Source of the DNA: Streptomyces blattellae
GTDB lineage: Bacteria > Actinomycetota > Actinomycetes > Streptomycetales > Streptomycetaceae
Direction of reading: 5' to 3'
DNA length: 57,487 nucleotides
NCBI RefSeq assembly: GCF_009709555.1
Contig: NZ_WJBG01000216.1
Coordinates: 1-57,487, forward strand
In this document: positions 32,715 through 40,592 of the stretch, piece after piece
Position numbering within the stretch: position 1 is the first letter of the stretch
Layout of the letters: each line of letters opens with the position of its first letter
Program-made: the position numbers and the translations under genes
Notes under the pieces: generated by a model
What the model was told of the DNA's origin: nothing
The model's database searches: none
What the model saw: only the letters and a program-made list of their open reading frames with translations

Positions 32715-33653
32715 TCAGGCTGTAACCGGTCGTTCGAGCAACGCCAGCGCGAGGTGCGGAAGTTCTGTGAGATCCGCCGCCGCCCCACTCAACCAGTGCA
32801 CCCGGGGATCGCGTCTGAACCATGAATCCTGACGGCGCGCGAAGCGCTTGGTGGCACGGACGGTCTCGGCGCGCGCCTCCTCCTCCGTGCACTCCCCGGC
32901 GAGCGCGGCGAGTACCTGCTGGTAGCCGAGCGCGCGCGAGGCCGTACGCCCCTCGCGCAACCCCTGCGCCTCAAGTGCGCGCACCTCGTCGACGAGCCCC
33001 GCCTCCCACATCCGGTCGACCCGGCGGGCGATGCGGTCGTCGAGTTCGGGGCGCGACACGTCCACGCCGATCTGGACGGTGTCGTAGATCGAGTCATGGC
33101 CGGGAAGGTTGGCGGTGAACGGCCTGCCGGTGATCTCGATCACTTCGAGGGCCCGGACGATACGGCGGCCGTTGCTGGGCAGGATCGCGTACGCGGCCTC
33201 GGGGTCGGCGGCGGCCAGTCGGGCGTGCAAGGCGCCGGAGCCGCGGAGCGTGAGTTCCTCCTCCAGGCGGGCCCTGACGCCGGGGTCCGTGCCGGGAAAC
33301 TCCAGGTTGTCGACGGCGCCGCGGACGTACAGACCGGAACCGCCGACCAGGATCGGCCAGCGTCCGGCGGCGAGCAGCGCGTCGATCCGTTCCCGCGCGA
33401 GTCTCTGGTACTCGGCGACGGACGCCGTGACGGTCACGTCCCAGATGTCCAGGAGGTGGTGCGGGACACCGGAGCGCTCCTCGGGCGTCAGCTTGGCGGT
33501 GCCGATGTCCATCCCTCGGTAGAGCTGCATGGAGTCGGCGTTGACGACCTCGCCGCCGAGACGCTGGGCCAGAAATACGCCCAGATCGGACTTTCCGGCC
33601 GCGGTGGGTCCGACGACGGCGATGACGCGGGGGGCGGGGGGTGCACTGCTCAC
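32715..33653 (-). CDS. miaA: tRNA dimethylallyltransferase MiaA
   Basis: This enzyme adds a dimethylallyl group to A37 of tRNAs reading codons that start with U. It has 312 residues, a P-loop GPTAAGKSDLG near residue 15, NADSMQLYRGMDIGTAK, the DxxDPxx-like core HHLLDIWDV and the tRNA-binding SRALGYQQVLAALAGE. The GTG start at 33653 begins VSSAPPAPRVIAVVG. The longer open frame upstream is not protein-like. MiaB, encoded at 35489-37018, acts on its product. Confidence 0.96.
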   Translation of the reverse strand: MSSAPPAPRVIAVVGPTAAGKSDLGVFLAQRLGGEVVNADSMQLYRGMDIGTAKLTPEERSGVPHHLLDIWDVTVTASVAEYQRLARERIDALLAAGRWPILVGGSGLYVRGAVDNLEFPGTDPGVRARLEEELTLRGSGALHARLAAADPEAAYAILPSNGRRIVRALEVIEITGRPFTANLPGHDSIYDTVQIGVDVSRPELDDRIARRVDRMWEAGLVDEVRALEAQGLREGRTASRALGYQQVLAALAGECTEEEARAETVRATKRFARRQDSWFRRDPRVHWLSGAAADLTELPHLALALLERPVTA

Positions 33654-33835
33654 CGCCCCAGTCTCGCAAACCTCCGGCCGCCGCCTCGAACGAGTTACGT
33701 GACGGCCCGGGTCCGGGGTCGTTCCCAGTTGCGAGGTTTTCGCCGCCGATTTCGAGAGGCGGTGACCCGGGCGGCGCAAACGGGCGTACCGGGCTACGCG
33801 GGAATTCGCCCGCACGAGTAACGTATGGAGTGGAT

Positions 33836-34114
33836 ATGGGCGTTTTTGCACGACTTCTCCGAAGGTCGAAGACTGTGGAGGAGACGTCAACCACCGCGGC
33901 GCAGGCCGACACACCGACGGCCGAACCCGCGGCGGACGTGGCGGAAGCCACTGAGGCGGCGGAGACGAAGGCGCCGTCCGAGGCCACGGAGGAGGCGGCG
34001 GAGACCGTCGGTGCCGCTGCCGCGGAGGGCGTCGAGGTCCCCAAGCACGACATCCCCAAGCAGTCCTCGGAGGAGGCCGCCGACCGGGAGGCCGGCGACG
34101 GCGCCCGCACGTAA
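33836..34114 (+). CDS. Small acidic alanine/glutamate-rich protein
   Basis: This 92-residue protein starts MGVFARLLRRSKTVEE and is then nearly all Ala, Glu and Thr, ending EEAADREAGDGART. The ATG has GGAG seven bases upstream. It is likely disordered or helical. From memory such genes are annotated as gliding motility protein in Streptomyces, without evidence known to me. It ends 25 bp before the antitoxin-like gene, so the two are probably co-transcribed. Confidence 0.7.
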   Translation: MGVFARLLRRSKTVEETSTTAAQADTPTAEPAADVAEATEAAETKAPSEATEEAAETVGAAAAEGVEVPKHDIPKQSSEEAADREAGDGART

Positions 34115-34139
34115 CGGCTCCCGCGAGGGAAGGTGGACC

Positions 34140-34409
34140 ATGGGTCTCCTGGACAACTTGAAGGCCAGACTCGCCCCGGCCAAGGACAAGGTCTCGGGTC
34201 TCGCGCAACAGCACGGGGACAAGATCACGCACGGCCTCGACAAGGCCGCGAAGACCGTCGACGAAAAGACCAAGGGCAAGTACAGCGACAAGATCCAGTC
34301 GGGCACGGGCAAGGCCAAGGGAGCCATGGACCGAGTCGCGCACAAGGACGACACCGGCACGGGCGACGCACCGACGACGCCGCCGGACTCGCCGCCGCCG
34401 ACTTCCTGA
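34140..34409 (+). CDS. Rv0909/MT0933-type antitoxin family protein
   Basis: This 89-residue protein begins MGLLDNLKARLAPAKDKVSGL, continues HGDKITHGLDKAAKTVDEKT and ends in a Pro/Thr tail. The lysine-rich amphipathic first 60 residues match the MT0933 antitoxin family as I remember it. GAGGGAAGG is upstream of the ATG. No toxin gene lies next to it; the partner upstream is the acidic 92-residue protein, opposite in charge. Antitoxin function is only a family label here. Confidence 0.78.
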   Translation: MGLLDNLKARLAPAKDKVSGLAQQHGDKITHGLDKAAKTVDEKTKGKYSDKIQSGTGKAKGAMDRVAHKDDTGTGDAPTTPPDSPPPTS

Positions 34410-34424
34410 ACGGCACACCGACGG

Positions 34425-34640
34425 ACGGCCGCGGAGCGGATGAGCTCCCGGCCGTCCGCCGTTTCACCGACCGCGGAGCGGATGAGCACGGCCGTCCGCC
34501 GTTCCACCCGGGCCGGGCCGATGAGCACGGCCTTCCGCCGCCCCACCCGGCCGCCGAGCGGATGAGCACCCGGCCGTCCGCCGCCCCACCCGGCCCTGGA
34601 GCGGATGAGCTCCCGGCCGTCCGCCGTTCCGCCCGGGCGT
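34425..34640. repeat. Five imperfect ~41-bp tandem repeats
   Basis: The core GATGAGC recurs at 34439, 34481, 34520, 34561 and 34604 (steps 42, 39, 41, 43), each followed by CGGCC(G/T)TCCGCCG and most by a CCACCCGG-type tail. It fills the 263-bp space between the antitoxin-like gene and the end of the dioxygenase-like gene. It encodes nothing recognisable on either strand. Confidence 0.85.
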
Positions 34641-34672
34641 GGCCTATGCCGCCCAACCGTGCTGATACGGTC

Positions 34673-35404
34673 CTACGACCAGGTCGCGACCACGTACCCC
34701 ACGCCGTACGGAGCGTCCTCGTACAGCAGTGCACCCTCCAGCCGCGCCTCCTCTGCCGCGCCCGCAAGGACTTGCCAGGGGGCCCGGCCCGATGCCTTCA
34801 GGTCATCCGCCAGCTCGACGTCGAACGCCTTCAGCGCCGCCACGTCCGCCGTGCCCAGGGCACGCGCGGCCTCCGCGTCGAAGGGCGCCGCCCGCTCGTC
34901 GAGATAGCCGGGGGCCTTCAACGTGCGGCACGCACTGGCGTCGCCCATCACCAGCAGCGCCACCCGTTCGGCACGCGCGGCGATCCTCCTGCCCACTTCG
35001 ACACATCGCTCGGCCGCCAGAGATTCCGCCACGCCGAGTCCCTCGATCGGGGCGCCCGACCACGCGGTGCGCTCCAGCAGCCATCCGGCCACGGCGAGCG
35101 AGGGTGGAAGCCGAGGCTCCGACTCCGCCGGTGCCGTGTCGTCATCGCCCTTGCCGCTGCCCAGTCGTACGTCGAGTTCGACGCCGAAGGCGCGGAAGGA
35201 GCCGAGTGTGCCCTCCGGGTGCGGTCCGCGCCCGCTCTGCTCCGTGGGCCCGAGCACCACGAGCAGATCGGGCCGGGCGGCGGCGAGGACGCCCAGCGCG
35301 TTCGTGCACGCGGCGCGCGCGGCTTCCAACTCGGGCGCGGCACCCGCGGCGACCTCCGGCACGAGGAGCGGTGGGCAAGGGCAGACGGCGGCGGCGACAA
35401 GCAT
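34673..35404 (-). CDS. Class III extradiol dioxygenase-like (LigB-fold) protein
   Basis: A 243-residue protein with a LigB-like start (MLVAAAVCPCPPLLVPEV), DLLVVLGPTE and ERVALLVMGDASACRTLKAPG. The usual metal-binding histidines of LigB enzymes are not evident (VCPCPP where PHPP would stand), so it may be non-catalytic. Homologues sit between miaB and miaA in many actinobacteria (Rv2728c in M. tuberculosis, from memory). Conserved context hints at a tRNA-modification link, but the role is unknown. Confidence 0.7.
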   Translation of the reverse strand: MLVAAAVCPCPPLLVPEVAAGAAPELEAARAACTNALGVLAAARPDLLVVLGPTEQSGRGPHPEGTLGSFRAFGVELDVRLGSGKGDDDTAPAESEPRLPPSLAVAGWLLERTAWSGAPIEGLGVAESLAAERCVEVGRRIAARAERVALLVMGDASACRTLKAPGYLDERAAPFDAEAARALGTADVAALKAFDVELADDLKASGRAPWQVLAGAAEEARLEGALLYEDAPYGVGYVVATWS

Positions 35405-35488
35405 GGTCGGCAGATTAACCCCGTGCAGCTGCTCAACTCCGTGCGCATGCCAGTCAACCCCCGTACAGCTGCGAGCGGGCTCCCTCGC

Positions 35489-37018
35489 TCAGTCGCAGCC
35501 GCAGCCGCTGCCCGTGGCCACCGGCAGCGGCTCGGGGACGCCGACCTTCGGCAGACCGAGCATCACGCCGGCCGGCTTGGCCGCCTCGGCGGCGCTGCGC
35601 TTCTCCCAGGCATCGCCCGCGCGCGTGGGGCGCACTTCGAGGACGGCGCCCTCGGCGAGGAGGTGGTGCGGGGCGGCGTACGTGATCTCGACGGTGACGA
35701 CGTCGCCGGGACGGATCTCCTGGTCGGGCTTGGTGAAATGGACCAGGCGGTTGTCGGGGGCACGGCCGGAGAGGCGGTGGGTGGCGCCGTCCTTGCGACC
35801 CTCGCCCTCCGCGACCATCAGCTCCAGGGTGCGGCCGACCTGCTTCTTGTTCTCCGCCCAGGAGATCTCCTCCTGGAGGGCGACAAGACGCTCGTAGCGC
35901 GCCTGGACGACCTCCTTGGGGATCTGGTTCTCCATGGTCGCCGCGGGCGTGCCTGGCCGCTTGGAGTACTGGAACGTGAACGCTTGCGCGAAGCGGGCCT
36001 CGCGGACGACGTGCAGCGTCTGCGCGAAGTCCTCCTCCGTCTCGCCGGGGAAGCCCACGATGATGTCGGTGGTGATCGCGGCGTGCGGGATGGCGGCGCG
36101 GACCTTCTCGATGATCCCCAGGTAGCGCTCCTGGCGGTAGGAGCGGCGCATCGCCTTCAGGACCGTGTCCGAACCGGACTGCAGCGGCATGTGCAACTGC
36201 GGCATCACGTTCGGCGTCTCGGCCATCGCCGCGATCACGTCGTCGGTGAAGTCGCGCGGGTGCGGTGAGGTGAAGCGGACGCGCTCCAGGCCCTCGATCC
36301 TTCCGCAGGCCCGCAGCAGCTTGCTGAAGGCCTCGCGGTCGCCGATGTCGGAGCCGTACGCGTTGACGTTCTGGCCGAGCAGCGTGATCTCGCTGACGCC
36401 CTCGTCGACCAGGGCCTCGATCTCGGCGAGGATGTCGCCGGTCCGGCGGTCCTTCTCCTTGCCGCGCAGGGCCGGGACGATGCAGAAGGTGCAGGTGTTG
36501 TTGCAGCCGACGGAGACCGACACCCAGGCCGCGTACGCGCTCTCCCGCCGGGTCGGCAGCGTCGACGGGAACGCCTCCAGCGACTCGGCGATCTCGACCT
36601 GCGCCTCTTCCTGCACGCGCGCGCGTTCCAGCAGGACCGGCAGCTTGCCGATGTTGTGCGTGCCGAAGACGACATCCACCCAGGGCGCCTTCTTCACGAT
36701 CGTGTCGCGATCCTTCTGCGCCAGGCAGCCGCCGACCGCGATCTGCATGCCGGGCCGCGAGGCCTTCCTCGGGGCGAGCCGGCCGAGGTTGCCGTACAGC
36801 CTGTTGTCGGCGTTCTCCCGGACTGCGCAGGTGTTGAAGACGACGACATCCGCGTCGCCGTCGGATCCCTCGGGGGCGCGCACGTAACCGGCCTCTTCGA
36901 GCACCCCGGACAATCGCTCCGAGTCGTGGACGTTCATCTGGCACCCGTAGGTGCGAACTTCATAGGTCTTAGATGATCGAACGTCCACTGCCGGGCTCCG
37001 GTCGCTGCTGCTGGTCAT
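35489..37018 (-). CDS. miaB: tRNA-2-methylthio-N6-dimethylallyladenosine synthase MiaB
   Basis: This radical-SAM enzyme adds a methylthio group to i6A37 of tRNA, after MiaA. It has 509 residues. The UPF0004 domain holds the three cysteines of the auxiliary cluster (YGCQMN, NTCAVRE, GGCLAQK). The radical-SAM motif is CNNTCTFC, and a TRAM domain follows. The C-terminus ends GSGCGCD, a metal-binding-looking tail. It starts at ATG 37018. Confidence 0.96.
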   Translation of the reverse strand: MTSSSDRSPAVDVRSSKTYEVRTYGCQMNVHDSERLSGVLEEAGYVRAPEGSDGDADVVVFNTCAVRENADNRLYGNLGRLAPRKASRPGMQIAVGGCLAQKDRDTIVKKAPWVDVVFGTHNIGKLPVLLERARVQEEAQVEIAESLEAFPSTLPTRRESAYAAWVSVSVGCNNTCTFCIVPALRGKEKDRRTGDILAEIEALVDEGVSEITLLGQNVNAYGSDIGDREAFSKLLRACGRIEGLERVRFTSPHPRDFTDDVIAAMAETPNVMPQLHMPLQSGSDTVLKAMRRSYRQERYLGIIEKVRAAIPHAAITTDIIVGFPGETEEDFAQTLHVVREARFAQAFTFQYSKRPGTPAATMENQIPKEVVQARYERLVALQEEISWAENKKQVGRTLELMVAEGEGRKDGATHRLSGRAPDNRLVHFTKPDQEIRPGDVVTVEITYAAPHHLLAEGAVLEVRPTRAGDAWEKRSAAEAAKPAGVMLGLPKVGVPEPLPVATGSGCGCD

Positions 37019-37170
37019 GGCTCAAGGGTAGGCGGTTCCCGGAGCGCGCTCGCCGACGTGGTTTCCACCGGCGGTCTCGGCACGGCCCCGACGGTCCACG
37101 CGTAGGTCAGGAACACCCGAGCATGTCAGGAACAAAGGTCCGGGGCTCAGGAGTTGACCCATCTGCGTCG

Positions 37171-37412
37171 ATGCAGAACAACGTAGGACGATACGGCGTC
37201 CGGGTCAGTGGACAGCACGCGGAGGACCCGGGCTGGATCTCCCGGCTCGGCGAGGCGGCGGCCGAGGCTGAGGATCTGGGCTTCGGTGCGGCCTGGCTGG
37301 GCAACTGCGGGGTGCGGCACGCGGCACCGGTCGTCGAGGCGACAAAACGGATCACCGTCGCCACCGGCATCACAAGCATCTGGCGGTACGAGGCCGGCGA
37401 GACCGCCGAGCG
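37171..37412 (+). pseudogene. N-terminal fragment of an LLM-class (F420/FMN) oxidoreductase
   Basis: The stretch from ATG 37171 reads GRYGVRVSGQ, WISRLGEAAAEAEDLGFGAA and VVEATKRITVATGITSIWR, as in the first strands of luciferase-like monooxygenases. It then breaks off at about 37412, where an antisense short-chain dehydrogenase fragment begins. About 80 of ~300 residues remain. Confidence 0.7.
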
Positions 37413-37728
37413 TCAGGTGACCGGCGCGAAGGACTGCACGCCGGCGCTGGTGACCACTACCTGGACGGGCCCGAATGCCTCGCGGACGGCGTCCGGCGCG
37501 TCGTCGAGCGAATCTCGGGACGACGTCGACGTCGTGGGCCAGGGCGTCGGCGCCACCCGCACGCAGCGCCTCGGCCGCCTGCCGTGCCGCGTCCCCCTGA
37601 CGGTCGAACAGGGCGGCCCGGTGTCCCTCTTTCGCCAGTCGCCGGGGCGACGGCCAGGCCGGTCCCGGACGCCGCCCCGGCGACGGCACGACGACCCGGG
37701 CACCCGTCGTGCCGTCGCCGCCGTCCAT
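37413..37728 (-). pseudogene. Frameshifted, truncated short-chain dehydrogenase (SDR)
   Basis: From ATG 37728, with GGGAGG upstream, the SDR N-terminus can be followed only by switching frames. It begins GGDGTTGARVVV, then VAGAASGTGLAVA (nucleotide-binding glycine motif) in another frame, RRLAKEGHRAALFDRQG back in the first, and DSLDDAPDAVREAFGPVQVVVTSAG in a third. That requires three frame changes. The sequence ends at a stop at 37413, fused to the LLM fragment. It lies 38 bp downstream of the flavin oxidase gene and was probably its operon partner. Confidence 0.8.
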
Positions 37729-37766
37729 GCGGAGACCTCCCTTGGTCTTCGGCCGCGTTCGCCCGG

Positions 37767-39182
37767 TCAGTCGAGCGGGGGGATGTTCTGGTTGCGCCGG
37801 AAGAGGTTCCCGGGGTCGTACGCTGTCTTGATGTTCCGGAGCCGGGTCCACGTCGTCTCGTCGTACGCCTGGCGCACCCTGGCCGGGTCCTCGACATCCA
37901 GGAAGTTGACGTACGCGCCGCCCGCGTAGTGCGGCGTCATCAGCTCACCGACCCGGCGGGCCTCGGCGAGGTTCGCTTCGTCGTCGGAGGCGTCCTCCCA
38001 GCACTGGATGTGGACGTGGTTCCAGCGTCCGTTGCGCTTGGTGAACGCGGTGGCCGCGGGATCCACCTCGTTGGCGGCCCCGGCGATGGTGTTCAGCTCG
38101 CACTGGGTCGCCCCGGTCGCGTGTTCCGCGGAGGCGAGGAAAGCGTCGATGGCGGCGTCGTCGAATTCGTCGAGGTAGCCGGTCTTCCAGTACTGCCGTC
38201 TGCCGAAGGGGCCCGAGCCCAGCTGGTCGACCATCTGCTGCTGGGCCGTGTAGGGAAGCGGCTGGATCAGGTCCAGCAGGGGCTCGGCGAGCGCGCGCAG
38301 CGGCTTCAGCACCGTCTCGCCCTCGTCGAACGGGCCGTTCCAGCAGACGAAGACCGCGTACACCTTCCGGCCGTGCAGTTCCGGCGGGAACAAGGGATTG
38401 GCCGGCACGGTGACGACCGCGGAGTTGATGCCGAGTTCCCGCGGGGAGTCCACGCCGAAGTCACGGTAGAAGCGCAGGACCTCCCCGGCCCGCTCGAAGG
38501 GCCACAGCACGGCGCCGCCGAGCACCATGGGGCCCACGGGGTGGAGCTGGAACTCGAAGGACGGGACGATGCCGAAGTTGCCGCCGCCCCCGCGGACCGC
38601 CCAGAACAGGTCGGGCTCGTTCGTCTCGCTGACGGTCCGGGCGCGGCCGTCCGCGGTGACGATGTCCACCGAGCGCAGGTTGTCGAGGGTGAGCCCGTAC
38701 TTGCGGGTGAGCCATCCGTAGCCGCCGCCCAGCGTCAGCCCGCCGACCCCGGTCTGGGAGACCGCGCCGCCCGGCACCGCCAGCCCGAACAGCTGCGCCT
38801 CGTGGTCGAAGTCCCCCCAGGTCGCGCCGCCCTGCACATGGGCGACGCGGGCCTCGGCGTCGACTCTTACGGCCCGCATCAGCGAGAGGTCGATCATCAG
38901 GTCGTTCTCGCACACCGCGTGCCCCGGCACACCGTGCGCTCCCCCGCGCACGGCCGGCGTCCATCCGCCTTCCCGCGCGAAGTCCACGGCGGCGCACACG
39001 TCCGCCGTACCCGTCGCCCGCAGGATCAGGGCCGGACGGGCGTCGTGCATGGCGTTCCAGATGGCCCGGGCGTCGTCGTATCCGTCGTCGCCCGGACGCA
39101 GGATCGGGCCGCGGAACCGGCCCCGTAGCGCCGACACGACCTCGTCGCCCGGGACACGCGTCCCGGAAGCGGTCACAGTCAC
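37767..39182 (-). CDS. FAD-binding oxidoreductase, berberine-bridge enzyme type
   Basis: This 471-residue flavin oxidase or dehydrogenase has a PCMH-type FAD domain: PALILRATGTADVCAAV, AVRGGAHGVPGHAVC carrying the histidine that usually binds FAD covalently, GLTLGGGYGWLTRKYGLTLDN and GGGGNFGIVPSFEF. The BBE tail is YVNFLDVEDPARVRQAY to YDPGNLFRRNQNI. The cysteine of bicovalent members is not at the usual position. The GTG start overlaps the stop of the upstream small gene (GTGA), with GGAGGA six bases before. The substrate is unknown. Confidence 0.88.
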   Translation of the reverse strand: MTVTASGTRVPGDEVVSALRGRFRGPILRPGDDGYDDARAIWNAMHDARPALILRATGTADVCAAVDFAREGGWTPAVRGGAHGVPGHAVCENDLMIDLSLMRAVRVDAEARVAHVQGGATWGDFDHEAQLFGLAVPGGAVSQTGVGGLTLGGGYGWLTRKYGLTLDNLRSVDIVTADGRARTVSETNEPDLFWAVRGGGGNFGIVPSFEFQLHPVGPMVLGGAVLWPFERAGEVLRFYRDFGVDSPRELGINSAVVTVPANPLFPPELHGRKVYAVFVCWNGPFDEGETVLKPLRALAEPLLDLIQPLPYTAQQQMVDQLGSGPFGRRQYWKTGYLDEFDDAAIDAFLASAEHATGATQCELNTIAGAANEVDPAATAFTKRNGRWNHVHIQCWEDASDDEANLAEARRVGELMTPHYAGGAYVNFLDVEDPARVRQAYDETTWTRLRNIKTAYDPGNLFRRNQNIPPLD

Positions 39183-39478
39183 CGTGTTCCTCCTTCGGAA
39201 ATGCCGACCTTCGGAAATGCCTGCCTTCGGCCATGCCTGCCTTCGGGCATGGCGACGCTCAGGGCATGTTCGGGATCACGAAGTGCCCCCCGCGGTCCGC
39301 CGGGGTCCCGCCGGGCCAGCGCTGGGTCACGGTCTTCGTACGGGTACGGGTGTAGTAGCGGGACGGAGTCGGGGCCGTGCTGGTTCAGGACGGGCAGTTC
39401 CGAGCCCTGGAGCAGGAAGGCTTCCCGGACCAGGATCTCCGCCCGGGACCGGGCGGAGGACGAGAGTGCGGTGGACAC
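39179..39478 (-). CDS. Small protein of unknown function, translationally coupled to the flavin oxidase
   Basis: 99 residues from GTG 39478, which has AAGGAGAG eight bases upstream. It begins STALSSSARSRAEILVREAFL and contains LPVLNQHGPDSVPLLHPYPYE. Its stop overlaps the oxidase start by 4 bp. The last 25 residues are encoded by four 16-bp repeats that cycle through all three frames, so the native C-terminus was probably different. I do not recognise a family. Confidence 0.6.
   Translation of the reverse strand: MSTALSSSARSRAEILVREAFLLQGSELPVLNQHGPDSVPLLHPYPYEDRDPALARRDPGGPRGALRDPEHALSVAMPEGRHGRRQAFPKVGISEGGTR
39192..39255. repeat. Four 16-bp tandem repeats at the end of the small gene
   Basis: The units CCTTCGGAAATGCCGA, CCTTCGGAAATGCCTG, CCTTCGGCCATGCCTG and CCTTCGGGCATGGCGA follow head to tail. 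Because 16 is not a multiple of three, any copy-number change shifts the frame of the small gene relative to its stop, which forms the coupling with the oxidase. Confidence 0.85.
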
Positions 39479-39929
39479 GCGGGTCTCTCCTTGGGATCGG
39501 CCGTCGGGAACGGCGTGCGCGGGCGGGGGCCGGGCGCCCGGTCGTGAACGTATCGGCGGCGAGGGCCCGTTACGGATCTCGTTGTGAGACAGAGAGCGTC
39601 AGGTGAGACAGAGCGTCCGGGGACGCGGCGAGTCACCCGGGCGGGGTACGGTCCGCGAGCGCACGGGTGCCGCGGTCGGCCATGGCGCGGATCGCCTGGA
39701 TGCGTTCGTGGGCTTCCCGGACCGAGGACGGCTCCGCGAACCCGTAGGCCGTCAGCGAGAAGGCGCCACCGCGAGGCGGTCGTCGAAGACCGGGACTCTG
39801 AATGCTCGCCAGCGGGTCAGCCGCGCACAGGGCGGAGGCCAGGGCCGCCCCGCGCGCACGCTGCACCTGATCAGGAACACGGCGAGTCCGGCGTCGATGC
39901 GCCGCCCGGGCTCGGTCCGCACCCGCGCC
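39479..39929. other. Spacer with no recognised gene
   Basis: 451 bp between the small gene start and the response-regulator stop. Minus-strand frames give pieces such as GGAFSLTAYGFAEPSSVREAHERIQAIRAMADRG (written here in part) that look protein-like in composition, possibly a decayed regulator. I cannot assign a family or find one continuous frame. Confidence 0.35.
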
Positions 39930-40592
39930 TCAAGGCTCGATGAGCCCCGCCCGTATCGCATACCGCGTCAGTTCCAGACGGTCCCGCATCCCCAGCTTCT
40001 GCAGCAGATTGGCCCGGTGGCGTTCGACCGTCTTCGCGCTGATGAAGAGCAGCTCGCCGATCTCCTTGGATGTGTGCCCCTCGGCGACCAGCTTCAGGAT
40101 CTCCTCCTCGCGGTCGGTGACGGCCCGCGCGGGCAGGCTGTCGCCCCGGTGCAGACGGTCCAGGTAGGAGCGGACGAGGGCCCGCTCCGCGCCCGGATAG
40201 ACGAACGGCTCGTCGCGCACCGCCGCCCGGCACGCCTCGACCAGATCCCGGTCGGCGACGGACTTCAGGACATAGCCCGAGGCCCCCGCCTTGAGCGCCT
40301 CGAAGAAGTACTGCTCGCTGTCGTACATCGTGAGGATGAGGATCCGCAGCTCCGGCATGCGGCGCGAGAGTTCGCGGGCCGCCTGCAGGCCGGTCATCCG
40401 GGGCATGGCGATGTCCAGGACGGCGAGATCCGCCCCGGTGTCACGGGCCCGCGCGATCGCCTCGGCACCGTCGCCGGCCTCCGCCACGACCGTCAGATCG
40501 TCCTCGCCGTCCAGGATCAGCCGCACCCCACGGCGTACGAGAGTGTGGTCGTCGGCGAGCAGGACGCGGATGCGGGTGTCCGACGCGGACAT
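39930..40592 (-). CDS. NarL/FixJ-family response regulator
   Basis: 220 residues. Receiver domain: acidic pair in VLLADDHTLVRRG, phospho-acceptor Asp in LAVLDIAMPRMTG, Thr in ILTMYDSEQ, Lys in YVLKSVADRD. Output: LuxR-type helix-turn-helix VTDREEEILKLVAEGHTSKEIGELLFISAKTVERH. The ATG overlaps the kinase stop by one base (TGATG), so it is translationally coupled. Target genes are unknown; the antiporter genes diverge from the kinase and are possible targets. Confidence 0.92.
   Translation of the reverse strand: MSASDTRIRVLLADDHTLVRRGVRLILDGEDDLTVVAEAGDGAEAIARARDTGADLAVLDIAMPRMTGLQAARELSRRMPELRILILTMYDSEQYFFEALKAGASGYVLKSVADRDLVEACRAAVRDEPFVYPGAERALVRSYLDRLHRGDSLPARAVTDREEEILKLVAEGHTSKEIGELLFISAKTVERHRANLLQKLGMRDRLELTRYAIRAGLIEP

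Noticed and set aside
34140..34409. Complete toxin-antitoxin module
   Set aside because: Only an antitoxin-family label applies. The neighbouring small acidic protein has no toxin motif.
39584..39930. IclR-like or GAF regulator fragment on the minus strand
   Set aside because: Pieces look protein-like but no single frame or diagnostic motif could be followed.
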